Both the position numbers and the translations under genes were made by a program. This document shows positions 22,994 through 34,800 of a DNA stretch of 64,000 nucleotides, one piece after another. Location: NCBI GenBank assembly GCA_003013855.2, contig ML058484.1:5629344-5693343 (forward strand). The letters are read 5' to 3'. Origin of the DNA: Liriodendron chinense (taxonomy: Eukaryota; Streptophyta; Magnoliopsida; Magnoliales; Magnoliaceae). A model generated the notes under the pieces. That model was not told the origin of the DNA and made no database searches. It worked only from the letters and a program-made list of their open reading frames with translations. The first letter of the stretch is position 1, and each line of letters begins with the position of its first letter.

Positions 22994-23359
22994 CATATAA
23001 ATCAAGTAAAAACTTTAAAATAAAAATAAATAAATAAGCCTCCCCAAGCCAACAAGCTGGGATGCACCTACCTCAGTGATCACGCATGCCTGCCTAAGCT
23101 ACTGCTGAACAGCCTGCTGCACCCAGGATTACTGCAGATTTTTGGTTGACTTCATCTCATCCATTCAGATCATCCAAAGCCTAAATTTACATTATCATTT
23201 GCCATTGTATAGGCCCTGCCCAGCATTACAAATGAATTGTTAATTTTTCGGCCCCGGCTAGGCATGGCTAGTTCAAAAATAAATCCAGTCCATTGAAAAA
23301 TCTCACTCCACACTAGCAAAATGTGCGGCGGATTCCATGAATTAGAGAATAAAGCTCAG

Positions 23360-23390
<31 letters not shown>

Positions 23391-24286
23391 CCGAGTATGA
23401 GTTGCAATAAGTCGTCTACACAAACAACAACAATTACGTTGCGGCTGTTAAATAATGGTTGCGGTGGGCGCTGTTACGTAACGGTTGTGGAACCATAATA
23501 GCCGTTAAAAAAAAAAAAAAAAAAAAGCCCGTTAATACGCCATTACGGCCGATATTGATTTTTTTTAATGGTCCATATCATAATGGTAATGGCAGTAGCG
23601 TTTATGTAACATTACAGGTTAAATTATCAGTCGAGTGCACCTATTGGGCCATAATAAGAATTACTTACTCTTGAAAAAAAATAATACATTATTGTTTTCT
23701 TTGAATATTATTTATTTCATCATCTGTTGTCATTTTGATGGCCACCAATCAACGGATGTGGATGTTTAATAAGTGCAAATTCTCTGTACATTCATCATAC
23801 ATGCTAGGGTCCAATATATGAATGCACCCAACTGGTACATAAATATGCCACAGGCAACACCAACCTAACGAATAATAACTGGTACATAAAGTGCAAAACA
23901 TGCATATTGCGAACTCTTCTTAACTCTTTTGGCTGTTACAGACAGGTCTCTCTCATGGAGGTTTGTTAGACAACTCTTCTAACTCTCAACTTATTGTAAG
24001 ATATATGGTAACTTTAGCCGTTGGATTTAGGGTCTTTTTATTGAAACAAAAACGACTAAACAACCATTTGGGTGGGCCCCACAAAAAAAGGGCCACGTCT
24101 ATCAATATAAGGCTATGCCAAATAGGATATGATTTGCCTCACCATCAATTTGGCATACTTACAAAATCTCATTTTTAAAAGGCTCACTCCTATTATGGAA
24201 ATGGGAGACAGTTCGTGACAAGCTTCAAATAATTAAAAGGGTTAAAATATTGGAAAAATTACTGTCAAACACTTGTACTCGTGGTC
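22994..24286. other. Intergenic DNA with A-tracts
   Basis: Two A-runs (about 23370-23391 and 23508-23526) and a GTTACGTAAC palindrome near 23472 within GGCGCTGTTACGTAACGGTT suggest decayed mobile DNA. No gene or bounded element is supported. Confidence 0.4.
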
Positions 24287-24291
24287 TAATT

Positions 24292-24613
24292 TGTTGGTTT
24301 GTCCCACATCAATTGGGAGGGGGGTAGGGTTTGTCTTCATATATACTGGGAACACTCCACTTAATAAGTTAGCCTTTTGGGTGTGACACAACAGTATTAT
24401 CAAAGCCTAAGTTATCCGTCCGGTCCATGCCCTAGGCCCATGTGAGTGGGAGGAGGAGGAGGGGGAGGCCCCCATGTTGCACGCCCCAAGTTCCCCTCTG
24501 GGGAGGGGGATTGTTGGTTTGTCCCACATTAGTTGAGAGGAGAGCGGAGTTTGTCTTCATGTATCATGGGGTTACTCTAACTAACAGGTTAACTTTTTGG
24601 GTGTGACAAAACA
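24292..24613 (+). mobile_element. Complete TRIM retrotransposon, TSD TAATT
   Basis: Two 102-bp LTRs, 24292-24393 and 24512-24613, both begin TGTTGGTTTGTCCCACAT and end TGTGACA.AACA; they differ at roughly one position in five. TAATT stands on each side (24287-24291 and 24614-24618). The 118-bp interior starts with a primer-site-like ATTATCAAAGC and ends with a GGGGAGGGGGA purine tract directly before the 3' LTR. Everything required in cis is present and nothing codes, as is usual for TRIMs. The interior also holds a G-rich run at about 24448-24468 that could form a quadruplex. Confidence 0.9.
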
Positions 24614-24618
24614 TAATT

Positions 24619-25227
24619 ACTCTTACATACCTATTGACTACCTAATTACATTTATGAACTAAGAATTTCATATTTATTAGAGGCTGTTGATTAAATGGTT
24701 ATTATTCGTTAGGTTGGTGTGATCTTTGCATGGTAAACCATAAAATTTGCATTGAAAATAATGAACGGTTTAGATCAATGGATTGGACTGTCCAAGTGTC
24801 CCGGTGTAACAAGTAGCATTATAACTTATAGTGTCCTAAAGCAGTTGAGCATTTCCCTGTTCTAATATAAGATGTTCTTATTTTTGGCTATCCCTTTTTA
24901 AATAAACTACATCCAATGCTAAAATTATGCAATACAAAGGAGAAATGGGATTTTTATGAAAAGCCCTAAAAATGATGGAACTTTGGGGAAATCCTCACTT
25001 TTTAAAATTCATGAAAAAGGTTCTCGTATTGCACACATGGGAGGACAAATGACAGATCTGTTCTATAATAACTTTTTATAAAAATGAATTTGCTTTTCAG
25101 TATAAAAGCTTCTACCAACCGACAACCTTACTGCAAAGTGAGGTTTTATTTTTTATCTTTTCCAACCATTCGGTTTCAAAAGTTATCTTTTGTAAAAGAG
25201 GCGATCAAATAAAAAATAACATCCATT
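24619..25227. other. AT-rich intergenic DNA, nothing recognised
   Basis: No coding or structural feature could be supported. Confidence 0.4.
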
Positions 25228-25702
25228 TTTAGTGATGGATTATTAATATATTGAGATGGATTAATTAAGATACATGCATTCTTTATGTACTTTATGTGTA
25301 CCACCAATTGCCTCTTCAAACTAGCGTGAATCATTTCAATATTTCTCAAATTGATCATTAATGGATTTCAAATTTACCACAAAAAACCAACCAGCGGAAT
25401 CTCAGTTGGCCAAGACCATCTGCCTCAAGAAGCGAGAGGTCTTGAGCTCGAGTCCCCTGGTTGGCCACCTCCTCGGGAATTACCCAGCACTTGTGGGCAT
25501 GATTGTTTGCAAGTGCCCGGGGACCTTGAAGGGTTCTCCGTTTGGAGACCTAGCTAACGACCTAGTCAGGTGCTTGAAGAGGCTTGGATACCCCGGTCAC
25601 AAAAAAAAAATAAAAAAATAAAAAAATTTCAATGGATTTTGTGAATTGCCTCACACTTCTAATATATCCATTTCAATAACTTATTAATCCATCACTAAAA
25701 AA
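25228..25702. mobile_element. Inverted-repeat element split by a SINE
   Basis: The left arm (about 25228-25268, AGTGATGGATTATTAATATA) is the near reverse complement of the right arm (about 25659-25697, ATTAATCCATCACT at its end). Between the arms lies the SINE at about 25395-25627, so the SINE probably landed inside an older MITE. Confidence 0.55.
25395..25627 (+). mobile_element. tRNA-derived SINE
   Basis: The head has a polymerase III A-box-like segment (CTCAGTTGGCCAAGACC, 25402-25418) and a B-box-like segment (GAGCTCGAGTCCC, 25444-25456) at tRNA-like spacing. A body of about 150 bp follows, then an A-rich tail with T interruptions (about 25600-25627). AATGGATTT occurs on both sides and may be remnant target duplication. 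The length and order match a plant SINE. It is not a working tRNA gene because the rest of the cloverleaf is absent. Confidence 0.7.
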
Positions 25703-26628
25703 AAGTGTTAATGATATTTGAAAAAAGATTAAAATACTTTTGATGTCGAAAGGATTACAATATCTAAAGAAGTTTAACCTTTTTCTATCAAAAGGTTTTC
25801 AGTAAAAAAACATAAAATAGAAATTAAAAAATTGCAGTACCAAAGGTAAATGCACTTTTCTTTTAAAAAGGAAAAAACATGAGGGTAAATTACTATCCCT
25901 TGGCTACCTTGTCAGGATCACATGCATCGAATCAAAGATTTGATTCTCAGTACAAAAAAGGTACATAAGAGTGTCGGCCATTGATGTCATAGTCCGAGCA
26001 TTGTTGGAGAAGAAGACATACAATCGGATCTTCCCCCCTTTCTTCACACATCTCTAATGAGGACCCCATTATGGGGACTGAGCGTTCTTTATATGGTGTT
26101 TGATTGTCGTGGGGAGTCCGACCCATCAACTGGCCCGCTGCCGATTCTATCTGACTCTATGCCTAGGAGTGAAAAAAAAAAAAATGATTTTATGGATTGG
26201 GGCTCTATGCATGCCACACAATTTTGAGCCCCATCTTATATTCATTTGAATGAGCATATCCGTACAATTCACTGCTTGGTTAGCTAATGTCGTGTGTGCC
26301 CATTTGATTCTAACAATCTTCCATTTAGATCACTTATAACATATGTAATGAATTATATATATCTAGTATACTTTACAAGCTTGAAATGTTACCCGATATC
26401 TTTAATGGATTATGGGCATTATCCTAGAGAATCCTATCCATTTAGACTACTAATATGGGACCATAGTAGTTGTCACAACATTTATCGAATACGACCAAGC
26501 ACAATCACATATATGAGCACTCTCAATAACATGGATTTTGATAGGTAAGATGTTTCATGTTTGGTATGAAAATCAAAGGTTAAGTGTGATCATGTATATA
26601 AATTTCCTAGCAATCCTATCATCTGTTG
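25703..26628. other. Intergenic DNA, nothing recognised
   Basis: No supported gene or bounded element. Open frames of 60-84 codons here have no recognisable domain. Confidence 0.4.
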
Positions 26629-26633
26629 GAGTT

Positions 26634-28054
26634 AGTGCCCTAAAAAATCATCCATGCCCTAATCCACTAGCCACATAGATGTGATTGGGTGGATCTCAAC
26701 CATTGATCGTGGTGATCATGGTCCTAAATTAGACATGTAATATGTCTTAGATATATTTAGTATTACTCTCATTCATTGGATTTATTGAGGAGTGATTCCT
26801 CTATTAGTCCTTGGGAACTTGAAATTAGACATGATTATCATTGATGTAGGTGAGTTGTAATCCATAGATCTTAGTACCTTATTAGACCATTACTGTCACA
26901 GATGCGTGGGACACACCTGTGGACATGAGTTCATGACATGCATGGTCATTTTATATGAGGACACTGGCTTGGGTTAGGATGAACAGTCTCCACCATCAGG
27001 AGACCTTAGTCACTCACATTAGTGAATCGAGATCAAGTCAATAATTTGAGGAACCATTAGCTTAGACTGTGATCATAAGATTAGGACTTAATGATATATA
27101 AAAGATAGTTTGATCCTTAGACCTGAGGACGTGTAAGGGACACAATTTTTATTGGTTGGCTTTGGCTCTTCTTACAAGATTCGTGCTCAACAAAATAGAT
27201 GTAGCTGGGTACTTCTATCAAGAGTCGTTGATTCTTACACGGGCTAACAAGAGATCCATTGGTTTTCCTAAGAACATATTTATAGCTTTGATTTAGATAT
27301 ATCAAGAACTCATCAAGTGGTTCTCCGCTGGAACTAACACTTTAAATGCTTAATCGTATTTTAAAATGTTTTTAACCATTGAAGTTTTGTTTTAACTATT
27401 AAAACTATTTTGAACGCATTTGATGATAACTTGATGACCCAAATCTGATGGTCTACTTTTGATTGTCATGTGATATGATCATTAATGGATATGCCATAGT
27501 AGTGGAGGGATTGAATCATAAGTATATGCATGAATGGGGCAGATTGACAATCTTCCTTTACAATAGGTTACATTGAAGTCCGTAGGGTGGCAAAGTACTA
27601 TACTGGGCGTTCCTTTGAAACCCTAACCCTCCTTATTTATATAATCATATCCTAGAGGAGAGGTAGAGCTAACCTTGGACGTCCCCACCCCATGGGACAT
27701 GTGAGTGTGAGAAAGTCTGAGAGAGCGGAGATCCACTCAACCCTCTTCTATTATCCTCACATTTGGTCCACTTGTATGAATATTATACATCTTCCTCGGT
27801 ACCTACTAGAAAATTAGACGTTGGGCTATCTCGATTATTTGGTATTGGGATAGATGAAGGAGAGACTCCTTGGTTTAGGAGATCGGCATCACAAACATCT
27901 CTTTCGTGCACATCGCGTGTAGGTATGATCTCCACTGTTTTTATATATTATTATCTTATAGAACTTTGATGTAAACGAGAATTCTTGGGATGGGTGCCAT
28001 GATCAAATTGTATTGTATTATATTCTGTTACATTTGTACATTTGGGACCCAACA
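26634..28054 (+). mobile_element. Solo LTR, copia-type (1421 bp, TSD TCATC)
   Basis: It begins TGTTGGAGTTAGTGCCCTAA and ends TTTGGGACCCAACA, so the termini are TGTTGG/CCAACA. TCATC flanks both sides (26629-26633 and 28055-28059). The start resembles the LTRs of the Ty1/copia SIRE/Maximus group as I know them. A TATATAAAAG box lies at 27095-27104. No internal coding remains, so this is a solo LTR. Confidence 0.85.
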
Positions 28055-28059
28055 TCATC

Positions 28060-28821
28060 TCTACTAAAATATCTCCACATTTAGGGACAACCTGCTATGT
28101 TGTACTCCCAATGCTACTCCTACTTGGAGAATTGTCTTCAAATATACTGTGCAAGGTATGGTTGACCTTATAACTTCTACATGGCTAGTGGATCAAGGTG
28201 CTCATTGGTTTTCAAGAGCACCAACTCCAACAAATTGCACCATGACCTTAATGGAATGAAAGATTAAGATTAATTTTAGGGGATTGCAAAAATAATTATA
28301 ACAAGAAAGATTCAAAGCTCACATTAGCAAAGATTCCATCACTTAGCATAAAAAAACATGCTTAACTTTATCCAATTAACGAGGTGGTAAACTAAGTGAT
28401 CCAATATGATGGGCTTAAAACATCAAATTTGAGCATAAAACCTAATGCATCATTGTAATCCTTCCTCTAGGTTGAGAGCGCAATATACTGAGTAGTTCCT
28501 ATAACATGAGGCTGGTTAAATACTAATAACTCAAAGCCCAAATGGTTCGACACTTCGTGACAAAAATAGACCATTTGATCTCACACTATTGACACTATCC
28601 ACTCCCATCATGTTCAACAGTCATTAGATGACAAACTCCTTTAGATCCAACACTGTCCACCGAAGACAAACACCACCTTATTGATCGTTAATACACAACA
28701 CATGCACCTTATTAATTCTTAATATGCCCTGCTCTTCAATTCTAAGAACCAATGCACATCATCAATCCCCACCACTTAGTGTCAATGTGGTCCATCAATC
28801 CCCAGAAACTAGGATTTCTTC
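28060..28821. other. Intergenic DNA, nothing recognised
   Basis: No coding frame or repeat boundary could be supported in this stretch. Confidence 0.4.
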
Positions 28822-28829
28822 CAATCCAT

Positions 28830-28992
28830 TAGGGCTGTTCAAAAAACCGACCGAACCAGACCGAACCGATCGATTTCGGTCGGTTTTCCAATCTATTTCA
28901 GGTCGGGTCGGTTTTTTAATATAAAAAATCGAGAGTGTCGGTTCGGTTGTCGGTTTGTAAAAATTATAAACCGTTTTCAACCGAACCGAACC

Positions 28993-29033
<41 letters not shown>

Positions 29034-29776
29034 CAAGTTGAGGTTGGCCCCACTTCAATATTTACATGAAATCCACTCTAACCAATAAGGGTGCCACCCC
29101 AAGTTAGGCCCAAGACTGAAATATCATCTTTATTTGTAATTCAAGTGGGCCACAGCAAGAAAAAGAGTTTGGAGGGTAATGTGGCCTGTACACTATTTCC
29201 AATTGTGTGGTCCGCTTGTATCAAAGACGACGCTGGTTTTTCATATTTAGGCCTAAAATTGGGTTAGTCACCTGCTAGTTGGAGTGGATTTTTAAAATGC
29301 ATGATAGTGGGGCCCATTTAAACTACATTACCAATTACCTCATGTCAAGTAAAAGAATTTTACGTAGACACCGACTCTGCAGCACAGTGAGGGTGCGAAT
29401 TAGGGTAACAGTGCAGTGGGTGTTATCCTAACTGTGTGGACCCACCTTGATGTATGTTTTGTATATCCATTCCATTCTTCTGTTTTCATCTATCATTTTA
29501 GGACATGATTCTAAACCTCGAGAAGATCCAAATCTCAAGTAAACAATACCATTGGAAACAATGATGAATAACTATTAGAAGTATTTGATGGGCCACAAAA
29601 GTGTTAGATTAAGTCCCAAACCGATACAACCGACAAAACCGAACCAACCCGAATTTATCCGGTTCGGTTCGGTTGGGTGATGATTCATCAGTTCGGTTCG
29701 GTTGTTAAATATTTAAAACCGACTAAGTCGGTTCAGTTGGATATTTTCCCTCAAAACCGAACCGTGCACCGCCCTA
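28830..29776. mobile_element. Non-autonomous hAT element, TSD CAATCCAT
   Basis: A perfect 8-bp duplication CAATCCAT (28822-28829 and 29777-29784) brackets the element. Its ends are TAGGGCTGTTCA and the reverse complement TAGGGCGGTGCA. Both features are typical of hAT transposons. Subterminal regions are dense in ACCGAACC/GGTTCGGTT repeats, probably the transposase-binding sites. The 947-bp interior has a GT microsatellite (28994-29032) and pieces of the GTGGACC MITE family, but no transposase. Confidence 0.85.
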
Positions 29777-29852
29777 CAATCCATTATGCCTGTCAAAGAT
29801 TCTTAAAAGATTCTTTTATGCCAAAAGACAGAGAAAGGTATCCTGTTGCTCT

Positions 29853-30124
29853 CTTGACAATCAATTCATAGCTTTTTAAAACATTTAAATCAAAATACAA
29901 AGACATGATGGAATGCAGTCTTCTGCTAACCAAAACACTTCATGATGTGGTCTTTAATGACCCAACAAGCACACCCACCATCTTGACAATCAATTCACAG
30001 GTTTTCAATTTTTTATTATTATTATTATTAAATCAAAATACAATGATATGATTGAATGCAGTCATCAAAGTCTTCTAACCAAAACACTCAACGATGTGGT
30101 CTTTAATGATCCAACAAGCACACA
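29853..30124. repeat. Direct duplication of about 125-140 bp
   Basis: The blocks 29853-29976 and 29982-30124 both run from CTTGACAATCAATTCA through AAATCAAAATACAA and GATGTGGTCTTTAATGA to CCAACAAGCACAC. The second copy carries an extra (TTA)n stretch. The duplication lies in the 3' flank of the large minus-strand gene. Confidence 0.85.
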
Positions 30125-31208
30125 GGCACGTCAAGATCAATCGTCACGTCATGAAAGTAAGGCCCAAAATAATGCAGCAGAAAACACAAATATCAGCCAG
30201 CTACAAAACTTCAATGGACCCCGTAGAATGGCCCACTTTTGGCCTCATGTCCTTAACTTGACCTGGCAAAACCGATGGATGGCGTGGATGTCACGCGGAC
30301 ATCAACGGTCTCCATAGCCGACAGGAAAATGGCATCCAGGCCTAAGGGCTGGTCCAATGCGATTTCCTGGGCTGGCCCACCTCATCGAATCTAAATGCCC
30401 ATGCGGCCCAGCGAGGCCCATCCTCGGCCTAGGTATTTAGCTCATCGGCTCAGATTGCACAGTATCTGACCTGGCCCATCCCAGCCCATTTAGCCTACCA
30501 GCACACCCACCGAATGTTGTAGAAAACGTTTAGCCAATGACAGCAACATAGCCATTTAATCGATCGACTGGAAAAGTGGGCCTTTTCCATTTTCACCCAG
30601 CTAGGCCCACCTGATCACTGGGGTCCTCAAAATGGTTCAACAAACGGCTTTCACAAAGATCATCACTATTTTCACTCCAAATTCTACTAAATCACACAAC
30701 CTTTACACATTAGGAATGAACATGAATGCTCGCGGTCTGCAGACCCTTTACAAAACACAAGACGAGAGGAATGCTAAACCCATCTTCCAGCGCCCAGAGA
30801 CAACGCATCCTAAATGAGATCCAGGCCATTCAAAAAGTGGTCCCCACGATGCACATTGTACTTCAAATTCGGAACATTCACTAAAATCCTGGAAGGCGCC
30901 CGCAAATGGGCCATGCCAGCATGTGTTCCATTTACATTTGGCGCTTGACAATGGGTATTTGAGATTAGCATTCCTCTTCTGGCTATAAACCATTTTTTGG
31001 AATTAGGCATTGGTTGACATACATCAGTCCTGCGAAGAATGGTCGCCATCTTTGAGGAAGCATTTTGCTCAGTTATTTTGAAGCACTCCCTCGCAGCACC
31101 GATCTCCTAGACGACACTAGAGTCGTTCTTTCCGGCCCATTTCCTCCAAACACATCTTCCCCAGATTCCTCTCCTTTCAGATTAAAATTCATCATCCTGT
31201 AACATTTT
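30125..31208. other. 3' flank of the large minus-strand gene
   Basis: This probably includes the gene's 3' untranslated region. No clean polyadenylation signal was pinned down. The frames on both strands here are short and unsupported. Confidence 0.4.
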
Positions 31209-31844
31209 TCACGGCGGGCCCCAGATTCTGACAGGACCCATCGAAGAACACTCATCAAGGAGCATGCTTGGAACCCGCCCTGAGCTCTGGTAGTCCCTCT
31301 CATCAACTAAAGGTTTTGCATACGGGCAGGGAGGATCTTCAGCATGCTCTATATTCTGCATGGTCTCTTGCTCCGAGCTGTACGGCAATTCATAGGCTGG
31401 CGGGCCGTGCGGCTGCACTCTCATCTGCACTGAACGCAGGAGTGCAGCTCGCCTCAGGTCAGCCGAGTGGCATATGTCGCTGGGTGATGATGGGAAACGG
31501 CCTTCTGAGTCTGAACCGCGTTGGCGAGGCTGAGAGCAAGACATTGAAGTTGGAGTGCAGCCAAGTGAAGTGTATGAATGAGTAGGCGGCGGTGAAGAGT
31601 ACCCAGCAAGCAGTCTCTGATGCCTGTGAGGTGAAACTGGACCGATGAAAGTAACAAGGCTGTCATGTTGGGCCATGGAAGTGTTTAGAGGGTTGTCACA
31701 GTATCGAGAATCATCTGAATCTTCTGACATTGGTGAGTACTGTGATGAGATCTCGTCCCTTCAATCCAAAAAAAAAAAAAGAGGATGGGTGAGTATTGTG
31801 ATGAGATCTCGTCTGTTCAATCAGCTAATTCCATGAGAGAGAGC

Positions 31845-31875
<31 letters not shown>

Positions 31876-34800
31876 TTGAAGTGACCGCCTTGAACCAACT
31901 GGATATAAACTTCCTAACCAAAGTATATTTTGCATCTTTGGGCAAAATACTCCAAAAAACAAGGGTGCCATCACTTCTCAAGCGGATCCCATGCCTGCCA
32001 CCAATGGCAGGGATGAGGACTACGGTCCTGGTAGGCTACTAACCATTTTATGTTCCCATCATTCCTAATAAAGAGTTGGGTTGTAAAAGAGAGACCGTAA
32101 AAAGGCCTTCCCTAGACAATACTGAAACGAATGATTTCATAACCGTATTTAGAAAAGCCATGTCATTGTTTTTTTTTTAGGTGGGGGGGGGGGGGGAGAT
32201 AATGATCTATTTTATTAAAAGGGAAAAGAGAAGCTACCAAAAAAAAGAAAAATCAAAGCCACTGAGGTAGCGACTCGACTACAGCCCAAGAAAGAATAGA
32301 TTACAATCCTTAAGCTTAGAAGCATTCACTGCCCATTCTGCTACTAACAATCTGGCCCTTTTGAGAAACATTCTCCACATTTTTGTTCTCATTCCTAAAG
32401 CATCGAGCAATTCTTTCTTCCCAAATGGCCCACCAAATTGCAAGCAAAGAGATTCTCCAAATAGTTTTCTTATCTTTTCCTAATCCCACTCCATGCCATG
32501 CCTGTAAGAGCTCACCCTACGATCTTGGAAAAGTCCAAGAAATATTGAAATGATGGAGGATGTCAGCACAAATATTCCCGATAAATGAACAGTCTTCAAA
32601 TCATGTCATTTTGTTGCAGAAAACCATCTTCAAATCTAGGTTTTGATGCATCTAGATTTCAAGATTTTAGTCAGTACCCTTTTCATGCCAAAACCCTTAC
32701 ATAGCTCTGCACTCCGCGGATTGCAGACCATGAGGAAGAGTGAAGGCATATGGCTCATCAAGTTGGGGTGTGAAAAATGTGTTGGCCTTCATCTAAATGC
32801 TTCAATGGCGATGCTCCAAAAATCTATTTTGTTTGTCTTTTCCACTCTTTTAATCATTTATCCCCTCCAATACTACTCGAACGGGTTTTGCATTCGGGGT
32901 TAGGGGCATAGTTTAAAAACATGAAAACTCAATCCGACTTGAAACCCAGTTGAATCAACTCAAAATTTCTCAGAGTTTTTGTTTTTCTTTTTGAGTTTTT
33001 TTTAGTATTATTTAATATCAGTGTTTCAAATAGCTACGCTATGTAGCATGTAGTTTACGCTTTGTAGCATAGCTCAACCTTAACACTAAGTATCTCATGA
33101 AAATAGCTTAAATCGCATGTAGCCTATGCTATATGTTAATTTATATTTGCTACACGCTACATAGCTTACACTACATGTTCTTTTCACTAAAACAAAAGTC
33201 AATTTACATTTTCAATGGCATGTTACATTTTTCTATTTTTCAATAAAAATCAGTTAATCTTTTCAGTGATTTTAGTAAAATAAATAAAAGTAACAGTATT
33301 AAACCTGTTTTGTTGCTCTTTCTTTATCTTTATAGTTAATCTCTGCCCTATTTTTCCTATTATTTTATATTGTGTTTGGTTGCACTAGATATCATGAAAT
33401 TTCATTATTAGTCAATCTAATTTGGTGAAAATATCATGAAATATTATGATATTTGATGCAACAAGCTCAACCTTAATTAAAAATTCAGAAGTAGCATGTG
33501 GCCAACGCTAAACACTGTAGCTCATGCCTCATGCTTCAGAGAGGTAAACGCTATGCTACACACTATTCACTATTTAAAACACTGTTTAATGTTTTAAAAA
33601 TATAAATAATATATAAAATATTGTAAAATTGTGCCTAATTGAGTTGAGTTTTATTGAGTTTTTTTCGAATTTTGCTGAGTTTCAAGTCGAATAGAGTTTC
33701 TCTCAAGTTCTGACCGAGTTGTGACTAGATCAAGTTTTTCAAGTCTTGCTGAAACCTGGTTGATTGGAGTCTAGTTTCTTCAAGTTTTTGAACTACAGTT
33801 AGGAGAACAAAAGAATGAGCAACTAGCAACCTTTGACCATTTGCTTGAACAAAGATTGGGAGAAACGGCTCTGCCTCAAGCATCTTGAGGCCCTCCTATT
33901 AGACTCTTCAACCATTCTAGATATCAGGACATCCCAAGGTCTCGGGCCTTCATTTTCAGTTAATCATCACCATCTTTTTTTGAACAGTCAGTTAATCATC
34001 ATCATCATCTAATTCCTTATCCCAACTAACTGGGTCTGACTGCACAAATCATTTTCCAACATTCCTCTCTATCAAGGGCCATAGCTTCAGTCAGACCATA
34101 GGTCATCACGTCTTCTCCAATTAATACAAGTGTAATTTTCCTACTTTCTACTTGCATAGATAACAGTGTCTAGCCATTGCATTGTCAATGGACTTAATGT
34201 AACACTCCGTACTTTTCAGTACACGGGTGTTACCATAATGATTTAAATAGCGTTTAGTTTGATATTACTTAATGAACGGTGAAAAATTAAAAATCTGAAA
34301 TAATAAGTTCTCCCTAATACATCTGTTTCAATAAATAACCTTGCTGACTCGATTCAATGCAATTCGAATTCCAATCAATCCAACCACTGGTTTGATAGAA
34401 ACTAACAAATAAGACACTTAAATTATTTTAGAGGGTCATCAAAAGTTAGATGTGACTTAATTATGGTTAAGGGTCCCTAAATAGGACCAATTTGAGCTAA
34501 TGAACAGGAGTAGATGTTTGATATACATCATGGTGGACCCCATACATTGCGTGTGTATATTGTGAGCAGTGCACCCTGATGTGCACTGATCCTATGAGAC
34601 CAGTCAGTGGACGTTGACCCGAAGAAATTTTGAAAATGAGAGGTTTCTCTCTCTCCCTTCGTTTTCCCGCCTAATGGAATTCGAACAGACAACGTCCGTT
34701 TGCGTTTAGCTGTGGCCAACCTCTGATGTCCGGATGAGAGATCCAAACCGTCCATCTGGTTCGTGCGAAGGGGCCAACCAAACCCTAGGAGTTGCTTGAT

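Noticed and set aside
25395..25460. tRNA gene suggested by A and B boxes
   Set aside because: No cloverleaf can be completed, and an unrelated body plus A-rich tail follow; this is a SINE.
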